A stretch of 22,844 nucleotides of DNA from JAIRTY01 sp050257395 (lineage in GTDB: Bacteria; Actinomycetota; Actinomycetes; Streptosporangiales; Streptosporangiaceae), in NCBI GenBank assembly GCA_050257395.1, contig JBLMWU010000153.1, positions 1-22,844 on the forward strand. Direction: 5' to 3'. A program made the position numbers and the translations under genes. Below the pieces are notes generated by a model. It was not told the origin of the DNA. It did not search any database and saw nothing but the letters and a program-made list of their open reading frames with translations. Below are positions 13,571-20,475 of this stretch, in pieces; position 1 is the stretch's first letter; each line of letters begins with the position of its first letter.

Positions 13571-15048
13571 GACGCCTCCCCGGCGGACGTGCGGGTCGTG
13601 GTGGCGGGCTGCCCGCCGGGCAGCGTGACGCGGACCGTGCCGGTGACGTGGTCGCCGAGGCTGCACCGGCCGGTGACGCTGATCACCCGCTCATCGCCGT
13701 CCCGGCCGGTGACATGACCGGTGAAGGTGAGCGTGTCACCCGCGTAGCACGGCGCGCCGAGCCGGATGGAGATCGACGTGAAGACCGCGTCCGGGCCCGC
13801 CCAGGCGGCCACGAACCGCTGCACCAGCCCGGTGCTGGTGAGGATGTTGATGAAGATGTCCTTGCTGCCGCGGGCCACCGCCAGGTCGCGGTCGTGGTGC
13901 ACGTCCTGGAAGTCGCGAGTGGCCAGCGCCGAGGAGACCACGAACGTGGTGCTGGCCACGATGACGAGCTCGGGCAGTGCCTCCGGCGGCGGCCCGGGAT
14001 CCGGCGGCGGCTGCGCGGCGGGCCGGGTGGCACCAGACTGGGCTGCGGCCGGCTGGGCGGCGGGCGGGTGGCCGTTGCCGTCGTCCGCGGGCCGCCACAC
14101 CGGCAGGGTCAGGTCATCGTCGATGCGGTCGAACCCGATCCGGACCGGCATGCCCACCTGTACCCGGGCCGGGTCGACGCCAGGCATGTCGGCGAGCACC
14201 CGGACTCCCTCGGGCAGCTCCACCAGCGCGATCACCAGCGGCAGCGTCTTGCCCGGCACCGGCGGGTGATGGTGCACGACGTAGCTGAAGACCTCGCCGG
14301 TGCCCGCCGCCACCAGGTAGCCCGTCTCGCCGCCCCGCTCGCGCTGGGCCGCGCCGCAGGCCGGGCACATCGGCCCGGGCGGGTGGCGCAGCGCGCCGCA
14401 CCCGCCGCAGCGCTGGATCCGCAGTTCCCCGGCGGCGGTCCCGGCCCAGAAGAACGCGGTGTCCGGCGAGATCTGCGGCCGCATCACCGCCCCGGCCGCG
14501 GCCGCGGCGGGCTGTGCCTGCGGGCGGAACTTGAGGATCCGGAAGTCCATGGTGGCCACCGGCTCGTCACCGGAGTACCAGGTGGAACGGGTGGTCACGA
14601 ACCAGCCCTCGCCCAGCGCGGTGCGCTTGGGGCCCACCACGTCCAGCAGGCTGGCCCGCACGCTCACCTGCTCACCGTGCCGCAGGTACCGCAGGTACAC
14701 CTGGTCACAGTTGGTGGCGACGACCGAGGTGTACCCGGCGTCGTCCAGCGCCCGGGTCATCAGGCCGAGCGGGTCGTCGTCGGTGCGGCCGCGGTGCAGC
14801 CCTGGCATCGTCCAGACCTGGATCATCGCGGGCGGGGCCACCAGGCCGCCGTGCACCGAACGGGCCGCGGCGGCCGCATCCGTGTACACCGGGCTGGCGT
14901 CGCCGATCGCCTCGATCCAGTTGCGGATCATCGGCAGGTTGACCGGGTCGCGGCCCTGCCGGGCGCTGCTCTCCCCGGCGGCCGCGACCTGCCGCGCCGT
15001 CTCCCGGATCGCGCCGGCCACGTCCGGCTCGGCCCCGATAGCGGTCAT
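13567..15048 (-). CDS. Fused ChsH2-ChsH1 steroid enoyl-CoA hydratase with DUF35 domain
   Basis: This 493-aa protein joins two polypeptides that are separate in M. tuberculosis (ChsH2 about 311 aa, ChsH1 about 129 aa). Residues 1-175 are a MaoC-type hotdog fold. Residues 190-320 are a DUF35 unit with a zinc ribbon, Cys214-x2-Cys217 and Cys228-x2-Cys231, followed by an OB-fold. Residues 322-360 are a proline- and alanine-rich linker. Residues 362-480 are a second MaoC-type hotdog with the hydratase motif D379-F-Q-D-V-H384-H-D. The hydratase halves should hydrate the steroid C3-side-chain enoyl-CoA, and the DUF35 part should pair with Ltp2 as the aldolase. AGGAG lies 8 bases before the ATG. Confidence 0.92.
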   Translation of the reverse strand: MTAIGAEPDVAGAIRETARQVAAAGESSARQGRDPVNLPMIRNWIEAIGDASPVYTDAAAAARSVHGGLVAPPAMIQVWTMPGLHRGRTDDDPLGLMTRALDDAGYTSVVATNCDQVYLRYLRHGEQVSVRASLLDVVGPKRTALGEGWFVTTRSTWYSGDEPVATMDFRILKFRPQAQPAAAAAGAVMRPQISPDTAFFWAGTAAGELRIQRCGGCGALRHPPGPMCPACGAAQRERGGETGYLVAAGTGEVFSYVVHHHPPVPGKTLPLVIALVELPEGVRVLADMPGVDPARVQVGMPVRIGFDRIDDDLTLPVWRPADDGNGHPPAAQPAAAQSGATRPAAQPPPDPGPPPEALPELVIVASTTFVVSSALATRDFQDVHHDRDLAVARGSKDIFINILTSTGLVQRFVAAWAGPDAVFTSISIRLGAPCYAGDTLTFTGHVTGRDGDERVISVTGRCSLGDHVTGTVRVTLPGGQPATTTRTSAGEAS

Positions 15049-15099
15049 CTGCCAGTCTCCTGTCCCGAATTACCCGATTCCATCAATGGTTCAGCCCGA

Positions 15100-15115
15100 G
15101 GCCCTCCCGGGGGCC
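15100..15115. other. GC-rich hairpin upstream of the chsH fusion gene
   Basis: GGCCC-TCCCGG-GGGCC forms a 5-bp stem that can extend through a G-T wobble. It lies in the only sizeable gap (103 bp, 15049-15151) of the leftward side-chain operon, between chsE2 and the chsH fusion. No T-run follows, so it may be an mRNA stability or attenuation element, or chance in GC-rich DNA. No KstR box lies in this gap. Confidence 0.35.
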
Positions 15116-15151
15116 ACTGAGTGAACCGCCGATGGTCTTCCGCAAGCCAGC

Positions 15152-16315
15152 TCAGCGTGGTACCCGGGGGAGGCCGAGGCCGGCGGTGGCGATGAGCTCG
15201 CGCTGGACCTCGTTCACCCCGCCGCCGAACGTCAGCACGGTGTTGCGCTTGGCCTGCAGGTCCAGCCACCGGACCAGGTCAGCGGTCTGCTCGTCGGCGG
15301 GGTCGCCGTGCCGGCCCACCAGCTCCTCCAGTTCCTGGCCGAGCTGCTGCAGCTGCTCGGAGCCGTAGACCTTGTTGGCCGACGCGTCGGACACGCCGAC
15401 CCGCTCGGTGGCCGCGACCTGCCAGTTGAGCAGCTCGTTCACGCGCAGGCTGGCATAGCAGCGGGCGAGCACCCGGCGGACGTCGGGCGCCTCCAGCAGC
15501 GGGCTGCCGTCCGGGCCGGGCCGGGCCGCCGCCCAGGCCCGCACCCGCTCGTGCAGCGCGGCCAGCCGGCCGGCCGGGCCCAGCATCACCCGCTCGTGGT
15601 TGAGCTGCTCGGTGATCAGCCGCCAGCCGCCGTTCTCCTCCCCCACCCGCATCGACACCGGCACCCGCACGTTGTCGTAGTAGGTGGCGTTGACGTGGTG
15701 CGCCCCGTCGTGGGTGATGATCGGCGTCCACGAGTAGCCGGGGTCACGGGTGTCCACGATCAGGATGGACAGCCCGCGGTGTTTCGGGGCGTCCGGGTCG
15801 GTGCGCACCGCAAGCCAGATGTAGTCGGCGTCGTGGCCCCCGGTGGTGAAGATCTTCTGGCCGTTCACCACGTACTCCCCGCCGTCGCGGACCGCCCGGG
15901 TCCGCAGCGAGGCCAGGTCGGTGCCTGCCTCCGGCTCGGTGTAGCCGATCGCGAAGTGCAGCTCCCCGGCCAGGATCTTCGGCAGGAAGAAATCCTTCTG
16001 TTCGTCCGTGCCGTGCAGCTGCAGGGTCGGCCCCACCGTCTGCAGGGTGACGGCCGGGAGCGGGATGTCGGCCCGTGCTGCTTCGTTCACAAAAATCTGC
16101 TGTTCGACCTGGCCGAGGCCGCGCCCGCCGTACTCCTCCGGCCAGCCCACGCCCAGCCAGCCGTCGCGGCCCATCCGCCGGACCAGGTCACGGTAGACGC
16201 CGCCGTGCCGCGCGGTCAGCATCGCCTCGCGCTCGGCCGGCGACAGCAGCGAGCCGAAGTAGGCCCGCAGCTCGTCGCGCAGCGCCCGCTGGCTGCCGGT
16301 CAGCTCGATGTACAT
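15152..16315 (-). CDS. chsE2: ChsE2/FadE29-like steroid acyl-CoA dehydrogenase subunit
   Basis: The 387-aa product equals the length of M. tuberculosis FadE29 and agrees with it throughout as I remember that sequence. Examples are the N-terminal M-Y-I-E-L-T, R-M-G-R-D-G-W-L-G-V-G-W-P-E-E-Y-G-G, I-G-Y-T-E-P-E-A-G-T-D-L-A-S-L-R-T (FAD/CoA region), and the ending G-G-G-V-N-E-V-Q-R-E-L-I-A with L-P-R-V-P-R. It should form an alpha2beta2 heterotetramer with ChsE1 and dehydrogenate the three-carbon side-chain CoA ester. The ATG at 16315 is chosen from the family N-terminus; a GTG at 16324 would overlap the chsE1 stop as GTGA. Confidence 0.93.
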   Translation of the reverse strand: MYIELTGSQRALRDELRAYFGSLLSPAEREAMLTARHGGVYRDLVRRMGRDGWLGVGWPEEYGGRGLGQVEQQIFVNEAARADIPLPAVTLQTVGPTLQLHGTDEQKDFFLPKILAGELHFAIGYTEPEAGTDLASLRTRAVRDGGEYVVNGQKIFTTGGHDADYIWLAVRTDPDAPKHRGLSILIVDTRDPGYSWTPIITHDGAHHVNATYYDNVRVPVSMRVGEENGGWRLITEQLNHERVMLGPAGRLAALHERVRAWAAARPGPDGSPLLEAPDVRRVLARCYASLRVNELLNWQVAATERVGVSDASANKVYGSEQLQQLGQELEELVGRHGDPADEQTADLVRWLDLQAKRNTVLTFGGGVNEVQRELIATAGLGLPRVPR

Positions 16316-16320
16316 GGCGG

Positions 16321-17412
16321 TCACACCCTCTCGCCCAGCCGGTCCAGGCGGTAGCTGGCGCCGCCGGTGAACCGGGCGAGGTCTTTGATCAGTGCCGACA
16401 ACCGCGGCAGCGGGTAGGTGACATCCATGCCCATGCCGCCGTGCAGGTGGTGGCAGGTCCGCGCGGCGGCCGGGCCGTATTCGGCGAGCCAGTACGCGGC
16501 CACGTCCAGGTCCGGGCCCGCGTCCAGGCCCGCGTCCAGCCGCCAGCAGGCCGACAGGGTGGCCAGATGCAGGGTGCGTACGGCGATGTAGACGTCGGCG
16601 ATGTGCTGCGCGGCGGCCTGGAAGGTCGCCAGCGGCCGGCCGAACTGCTGCCGGGTGCCGATGTGCCTGGTGGTGAGGTCGAGCGACGCGGCCAGCGCAC
16701 CGTCCGCCAGGCAGCACGCGCCCGCGAGAGCGAACTGGTACAGGCCCTCCGCCGCGCCGGCGCCGAGCACGCCGGCCACCGGCGCGCCGGCCAGCCGCAG
16801 CGTGTACTCGGGGTCGCCGGCAGAGGTGTGCGTGCGGGTCAGCGTCACCCCCGCCGCGGCCGGGCTGACCACCGCCACCGCGGCAGCGCCGCCGTCCGCC
16901 ACCGGGACCAGCACCCAGGAGGCTTCCGCGGCGTAGGGCACGCCGACCTTGACACCGGTCACGGTCCCGCCGCTCAGCGTGGCGGCCGGGACGCCCGGCA
17001 TCGGGTCCGACGGTTCCCGCAGCGCGGCGGTGAGCACGGTGTCGCCGGTGGCGACGCCCGCCAGCGCGGTCTCCTGCAGCGCCCGGTCACCCCAGCGGGT
17101 GACCGGCAGCACGCCCAGCATGAGCGTGGCCAGCGCGGGCACGGCGGGCGCGTGCCGGCCGGTCTCGGTCAGCAGCGCGGCGGCATCCGCCGTGCCGAGC
17201 CCGTCGCCGTCCAGCCAGTCCGGCAGCACCAGCGACAGCAGGCCCGCCTGCCCGTACTCCTTCCACAGGGCGCGGTCATACGTCTCGCCGGACCCTGCTC
17301 CGGGTTCCGCGCTTTCCTGCGCGGCAGCGACGCTGACCGGGCGGGCCGACGCCAGCACCCGGGCCGCCAGCCGGGTGACCTCCTGCTGGGTCTCGGTCGG
17401 GGTGAAGTCCAC
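16321..17412 (-). CDS. chsE1: ChsE1/FadE28-like steroid acyl-CoA dehydrogenase subunit
   Basis: The product is 363 aa, shorter than standard acyl-CoA dehydrogenases and close to M. tuberculosis FadE28 (about 339 aa). It starts V-D-F-T-P-T-E-T-Q-Q-E-V and carries the late helices R-Q-Q-F-G-R-P-L-A-T-F-Q-A-A-A-Q-H-I-A-D and H-L-H-G-G-M-G-M-D-V-T-Y-P-L. The T-E-P-x-A-G-S/T-D block expected in a full acyl-CoA dehydrogenase is missing, typical for the non-catalytic-type partner of a heteromeric pair. The GTG start at 17412 directly follows the stop of the upstream gene and has GGAGGAG about ten bases upstream. It precedes chsE2 as in the igr operon, which supports the pairing. Confidence 0.88.
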   Translation of the reverse strand: MDFTPTETQQEVTRLAARVLASARPVSVAAAQESAEPGAGSGETYDRALWKEYGQAGLLSLVLPDWLDGDGLGTADAAALLTETGRHAPAVPALATLMLGVLPVTRWGDRALQETALAGVATGDTVLTAALREPSDPMPGVPAATLSGGTVTGVKVGVPYAAEASWVLVPVADGGAAAVAVVSPAAAGVTLTRTHTSAGDPEYTLRLAGAPVAGVLGAGAAEGLYQFALAGACCLADGALAASLDLTTRHIGTRQQFGRPLATFQAAAQHIADVYIAVRTLHLATLSACWRLDAGLDAGPDLDVAAYWLAEYGPAAARTCHHLHGGMGMDVTYPLPRLSALIKDLARFTGGASYRLDRLGERV

Positions 17413-19695
17413 TCAGCGCATCTCCTCCCTGGGCAGGCCGAGCACGCGCTCGCCGACCATGGACAGCAGGATCTGGGTGGTGCCGCCCGCGATGCTCAGG
17501 CACCGGGTCATCAGGAACTCCTGCAGCGGCTCCGCCTCCGCGGCGCCGTCTGGGCCGGCCAGCAGCAGCGCCGCCTCGGCGACCGCCTGCCGGTGCGCCA
17601 CCCCCTGCAGCTTGCGCACGGCCGCCAGGTGCCCGGCGTCGGTCCCGGCGAGCTGGGCCTGCGCGGCCCGCAGGTCCAGCAGCGACCCGGCCAGGCCGTC
17701 GGCGACCAGCGTCCCCGCCCGCGCCAGCACCCGCGGGTCCGCTGCCAGCCCGTCGGCCCGGATCTTCCCGAGCAGCCCTTCCACCTCGTCGCCGAACGCC
17801 GAGCCGCGGCCCATGGCCAGCCGTTCGGTGGCCAGCGCGCTGCGGGCGATCCGCCAGCCGCCGCCCGGCTCGCCCACCACCCGGTCGTCCGGCACGAACA
17901 CCTCGTCGAGGAAGACCTCGTTGAACATGGCGCGGCCGGTGATCTCCCGCAGCGGCCGGATGTCGATGCCGTCGCTGTGCATGTCCACCAGGAAAAAGGT
18001 AATCCCGCGGTGCTTGGGCACCGGGCTTTCCCGACCAACCGGCCCCGACCGACCTCCCGGCGGGTCGGTGCGGGCCAGGCAGATCGCCCAGTCGGCCTGG
18101 TGGGCGAGGGACGTCCACACCTTCTGCCCGGTCAGCCGCCAGCCGCCGGGCACGCGGGTGGCCCTGGTCCGCAGCGACGCCAGGTCCGAGCCGGCCTCGG
18201 GTTCGCTGAACAGCTGGCACCAGGTGATCTCGCCACGCAGGGTGGGGCCCGCGAACGCCTCCCGCTGGGCGTCGGTGCCGTGCTGGACCACGGCCAGCCC
18301 GGCCCACCCGCCGATCACCAGGTCGGGCCGGGTCAGCCCGGCCCGGTGCAGCTCCTCGTCGATGACGAGCTGGTCCGCGGGCGAGGCACCGAGCCCGTAC
18401 GGCGGGGGCCAGTGCGGGGCCACGTAGCCGGCGTCGGCCAGCGCCGCCCGGCGCTGGTCTTCCGGCAGCGCCGCCACCGTGGCCGCCACCGCCCGGGCCG
18501 CCGCGGCGGCCGGCCCGGCGGCTGCCTCCGCTTCCGGGCCGCCGCCGGCGGCAGGCCCGGTCACGGCCAGGCCCACCCGGCGGCGGGCGCCGGCCAGCGC
18601 GAGGCTCGCGGTCCGTTCCTGCCAGGCCGCGCTGCCGCCGAGGAGCTGGCGCAGCGCGAGCGCCCGCCGCAGGTACAGGTGGGCGTCGTGCTCCCAGGTG
18701 AAGCCGATCCCGCCGAGGACCTGGATGCAGTCCTTGGCGTTGTCCACGGCGGCGTCGAGCGCCAGCGCGGCCGCGGCCGCGGCCGCCAGCGGGTGCTCGG
18801 CGGGCGCCTCGTCCGCGGCGCGGGCGGCGTCCCAGGCCAGCGCGGCGGCGGTCTCCGCCCGGCAGAGCATGCCCGCGCACAGGTGCTTGACCGCCTGGAA
18901 CGAGCCGATCGGCCGGCCGAACTGGTGGCGGGTGCGGGCGTACTCGGCGGCGGTCGCGGAGCACCAGGCCGCCACCCCGGCGGCCTCGGCCGCGTACAGG
19001 GTGGCGGTCAGCGCCCGCACCCGGGCCGTGCTCAGCCCGGCGACGACCTGGCCGGGGCCGATGACCGCGTCGAACGCCGCCGTGGCCAGCGGCCGGGAAA
19101 AGTCGGCCGGGTCGCGCCCGGTCACCGTCACCCCGGGGTGCGTGGCCGGGACGGCGAACCACACCTCGCTGTCGCCGGTCACCGCCGCGGCCAGCAGGTG
19201 CCCGTCCGGCCAGCCGGACCCGGCCGCGCCCGCGGCCAGGGTGAGCCCGGACCCGCCGGTCACCCGCAGCGTCCCGTCGGGCTGCCAGCCGCCGGTGAGC
19301 GCGGGCGTGGGCAGGCAGACGGCCGCGGTGGCCTCGCCGGCCGCCAGGCCGGCCAGCAGCGGGCCCACGCCGGGCAGGCTCGCGTGCGGCGCCAGCGCCA
19401 GCCCGGCCAGCGCGGTGGGCAGCACCGGCCCGGGCGCCAGCGCCACGGTGAGCTCCTCCAGCGCGGCGGCCAGGTCGGCGACGCTGCCGCCGGCACCGCC
19501 CGCGGCGGCCGGCAGCGCGATGGCGAACACGCCCAGGCCGGCCAGCTCGCCCCAGCACCGCTCACGGGCGGCCGGGCCGGGCGGCTCGGCCCCCGGCTCC
19601 TGGGCGCGCACGAGGGCGATGGTGCCCGCCCGCTTCGCCCAGTCCCGGATGGCGGCCTGCAGGGCCCGCTGCTCCTCGGTGGCGGCGATCGGCAC
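17413..19695 (-). CDS. fadE34: FadE34/ChsE3-like two-domain steroid acyl-CoA dehydrogenase
   Basis: The 760-aa product contains two acyl-CoA dehydrogenase units in one chain. The first (about 1-365) keeps R-H-Q-F-G-R-P-I-G-S-F-Q-A-V-K-H-L and G-G-I-G-F-T-W-E-H-D but lacks a T-E-P-x-A-G-S-D block. The second (about 400-760) has F-S-E-P-E-A-G-S-D-L-A-S-L-R-T and the final Q-I-L-L-S-M-V-G-E-R-V-L-G-L-P. M. tuberculosis FadE34 (about 711 aa) has the same build and acts on the five-carbon (C24) side-chain intermediate. An A/G/P-rich linker joins the halves near 360-380. The GTG at 19695 has AGGAGG upstream. Divergence from kstR repeats the M. tuberculosis arrangement (Rv3573c/Rv3574). Confidence 0.9.
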   Translation of the reverse strand: MPIAATEEQRALQAAIRDWAKRAGTIALVRAQEPGAEPPGPAARERCWGELAGLGVFAIALPAAAGGAGGSVADLAAALEELTVALAPGPVLPTALAGLALAPHASLPGVGPLLAGLAAGEATAAVCLPTPALTGGWQPDGTLRVTGGSGLTLAAGAAGSGWPDGHLLAAAVTGDSEVWFAVPATHPGVTVTGRDPADFSRPLATAAFDAVIGPGQVVAGLSTARVRALTATLYAAEAAGVAAWCSATAAEYARTRHQFGRPIGSFQAVKHLCAGMLCRAETAAALAWDAARAADEAPAEHPLAAAAAAALALDAAVDNAKDCIQVLGGIGFTWEHDAHLYLRRALALRQLLGGSAAWQERTASLALAGARRRVGLAVTGPAAGGGPEAEAAAGPAAAAARAVAATVAALPEDQRRAALADAGYVAPHWPPPYGLGASPADQLVIDEELHRAGLTRPDLVIGGWAGLAVVQHGTDAQREAFAGPTLRGEITWCQLFSEPEAGSDLASLRTRATRVPGGWRLTGQKVWTSLAHQADWAICLARTDPPGGRSGPVGRESPVPKHRGITFFLVDMHSDGIDIRPLREITGRAMFNEVFLDEVFVPDDRVVGEPGGGWRIARSALATERLAMGRGSAFGDEVEGLLGKIRADGLAADPRVLARAGTLVADGLAGSLLDLRAAQAQLAGTDAGHLAAVRKLQGVAHRQAVAEAALLLAGPDGAAEAEPLQEFLMTRCLSIAGGTTQILLSMVGERVLGLPREEMR

Positions 19696-19746
19696 CGGCC
19701 CCTCCTGCTTGGTCCTTGCTGACAGCGCTCTTCCGGCTGACAGAAT

Positions 19747-19760
19747 TAGAACACGTTACA
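19747..19760. promoter_or_regulatory. KstR box between fadE34 and kstR
   Basis: TAGAACACGTTACA fits TNNAACNNGTTNNA at every fixed base. It lies 51 bp upstream of the fadE34 start and 94 bp upstream of the kstR start. It should allow repression of the side-chain operon and autoregulation of kstR. The outer bases are less symmetric than in the 4612-4633 operator, so binding may be weaker. Confidence 0.85.
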
Positions 19761-19854
19761 GTGGCCGCCGGCCAGCGTCCCTGCGCGGCGCGGGAGCCGG
19801 GCCGTTGCTACGCTGGGTAAGTACAGCCGGGTTGCGGGAGACGAGGGGAAACGG

Positions 19855-20472
19855 ATGGCGACACCGAGAACAGGTACCATCGCCGCATCCGGGACGAATA
19901 GTGACGGGGAGTTCGCCTCGGCGGCCCAGCGTGACCGCCGCAAGCGCATCCTCGACGCGACCCTGGCCCTGGCTTCCAAGGGCGGCTACGACGCCGTCCA
20001 GATGCGCACCGTGGCCGAGCAGGCCAACGTGGCGCTCGGCACCCTCTACCGCTACTTCCCGTCCAAGATCCACCTGCTGGTGTCCGCGCTGGCCCGGGAG
20101 TTCGAGCGCACCCAGGAGAAGCTGGACCGGGCGGTGATCCCCGGTGACACCCCGGCCGAGCGGATGCTGTACGTGCTCGGCCGGATGACCCGGTTCATGC
20201 AGCGCGACCCGATGCTGGCCGAGGCCATGACCCGGGCCTTCATGTTCGCCGACCCGAGCGCGGCCGCCGAGGTCAACCAGGTCGCCCAGCTGATGGAGCG
20301 GATGCTGACCCGGGCCATCCACGAGGGCGAGCCGACCGCCGACGAGGCGGCGATCGCCCGCATCATCGGCGACGTGTGGCTGTCCAACCTCGTCGCCTGG
20401 GTGACCCGCCGCGCCTCGTGGAACGACGTCAGCAACCACCTGGAGCTGGCGGCCCGGCTGCTGCTGCGCTGA
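19855..20472 (+). CDS. kstR: KstR-like TetR-family repressor of steroid catabolism
   Basis: The 205-aa product agrees closely with M. tuberculosis KstR (199 aa) as I remember it. The DNA-binding domain shows A-A-Q-R-D-R-R-K-R-I-L-D-A-T-L-A-L-A-S-K-G-G-Y-D-A-V-Q-M-R-T-V-A and V-A-L-G-T-L-Y-R-Y-F-P-S-K-I-H-L-L-V-S-A-L (about 22-84). The ligand domain shows M-Q-R-D-P-M-L-A-E-A-M-T-R-A-F-M-F-A-D and the C-terminal W-L-S-N-L-V-A-W-V-T-R-R-A-S. KstR is released from DNA by CoA-thioester steroid intermediates in the mycobacterial system. Three matching boxes in this window support the function. The ATG has GAGGGG upstream. It converges with the cholesterol oxidase gene 3 bp away. Confidence 0.95.
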   Translation: MATPRTGTIAASGTNSDGEFASAAQRDRRKRILDATLALASKGGYDAVQMRTVAEQANVALGTLYRYFPSKIHLLVSALAREFERTQEKLDRAVIPGDTPAERMLYVLGRMTRFMQRDPMLAEAMTRAFMFADPSAAAEVNQVAQLMERMLTRAIHEGEPTADEAAIARIIGDVWLSNLVAWVTRRASWNDVSNHLELAARLLLR

Positions 20473-20475
20473 GCG

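Noticed and set aside
13970..14090. P/A-rich stretch in the chsH fusion as a tandem DNA repeat
   Set aside because: The DNA has no regular period; it encodes a flexible linker between domains.
15062..15080. GAAT/ATTC short inverted repeat before the chsH fusion
   Set aside because: Arms are only four bases and match no known operator; too short to support a claim.
16075..19722. Very long open frame (about 1,215 codons) on the plus strand
   Set aside because: It is antisense to chsE2, chsE1 and fadE34, and its translation is low-complexity R/G/A/P. High GC content keeps the frame open.
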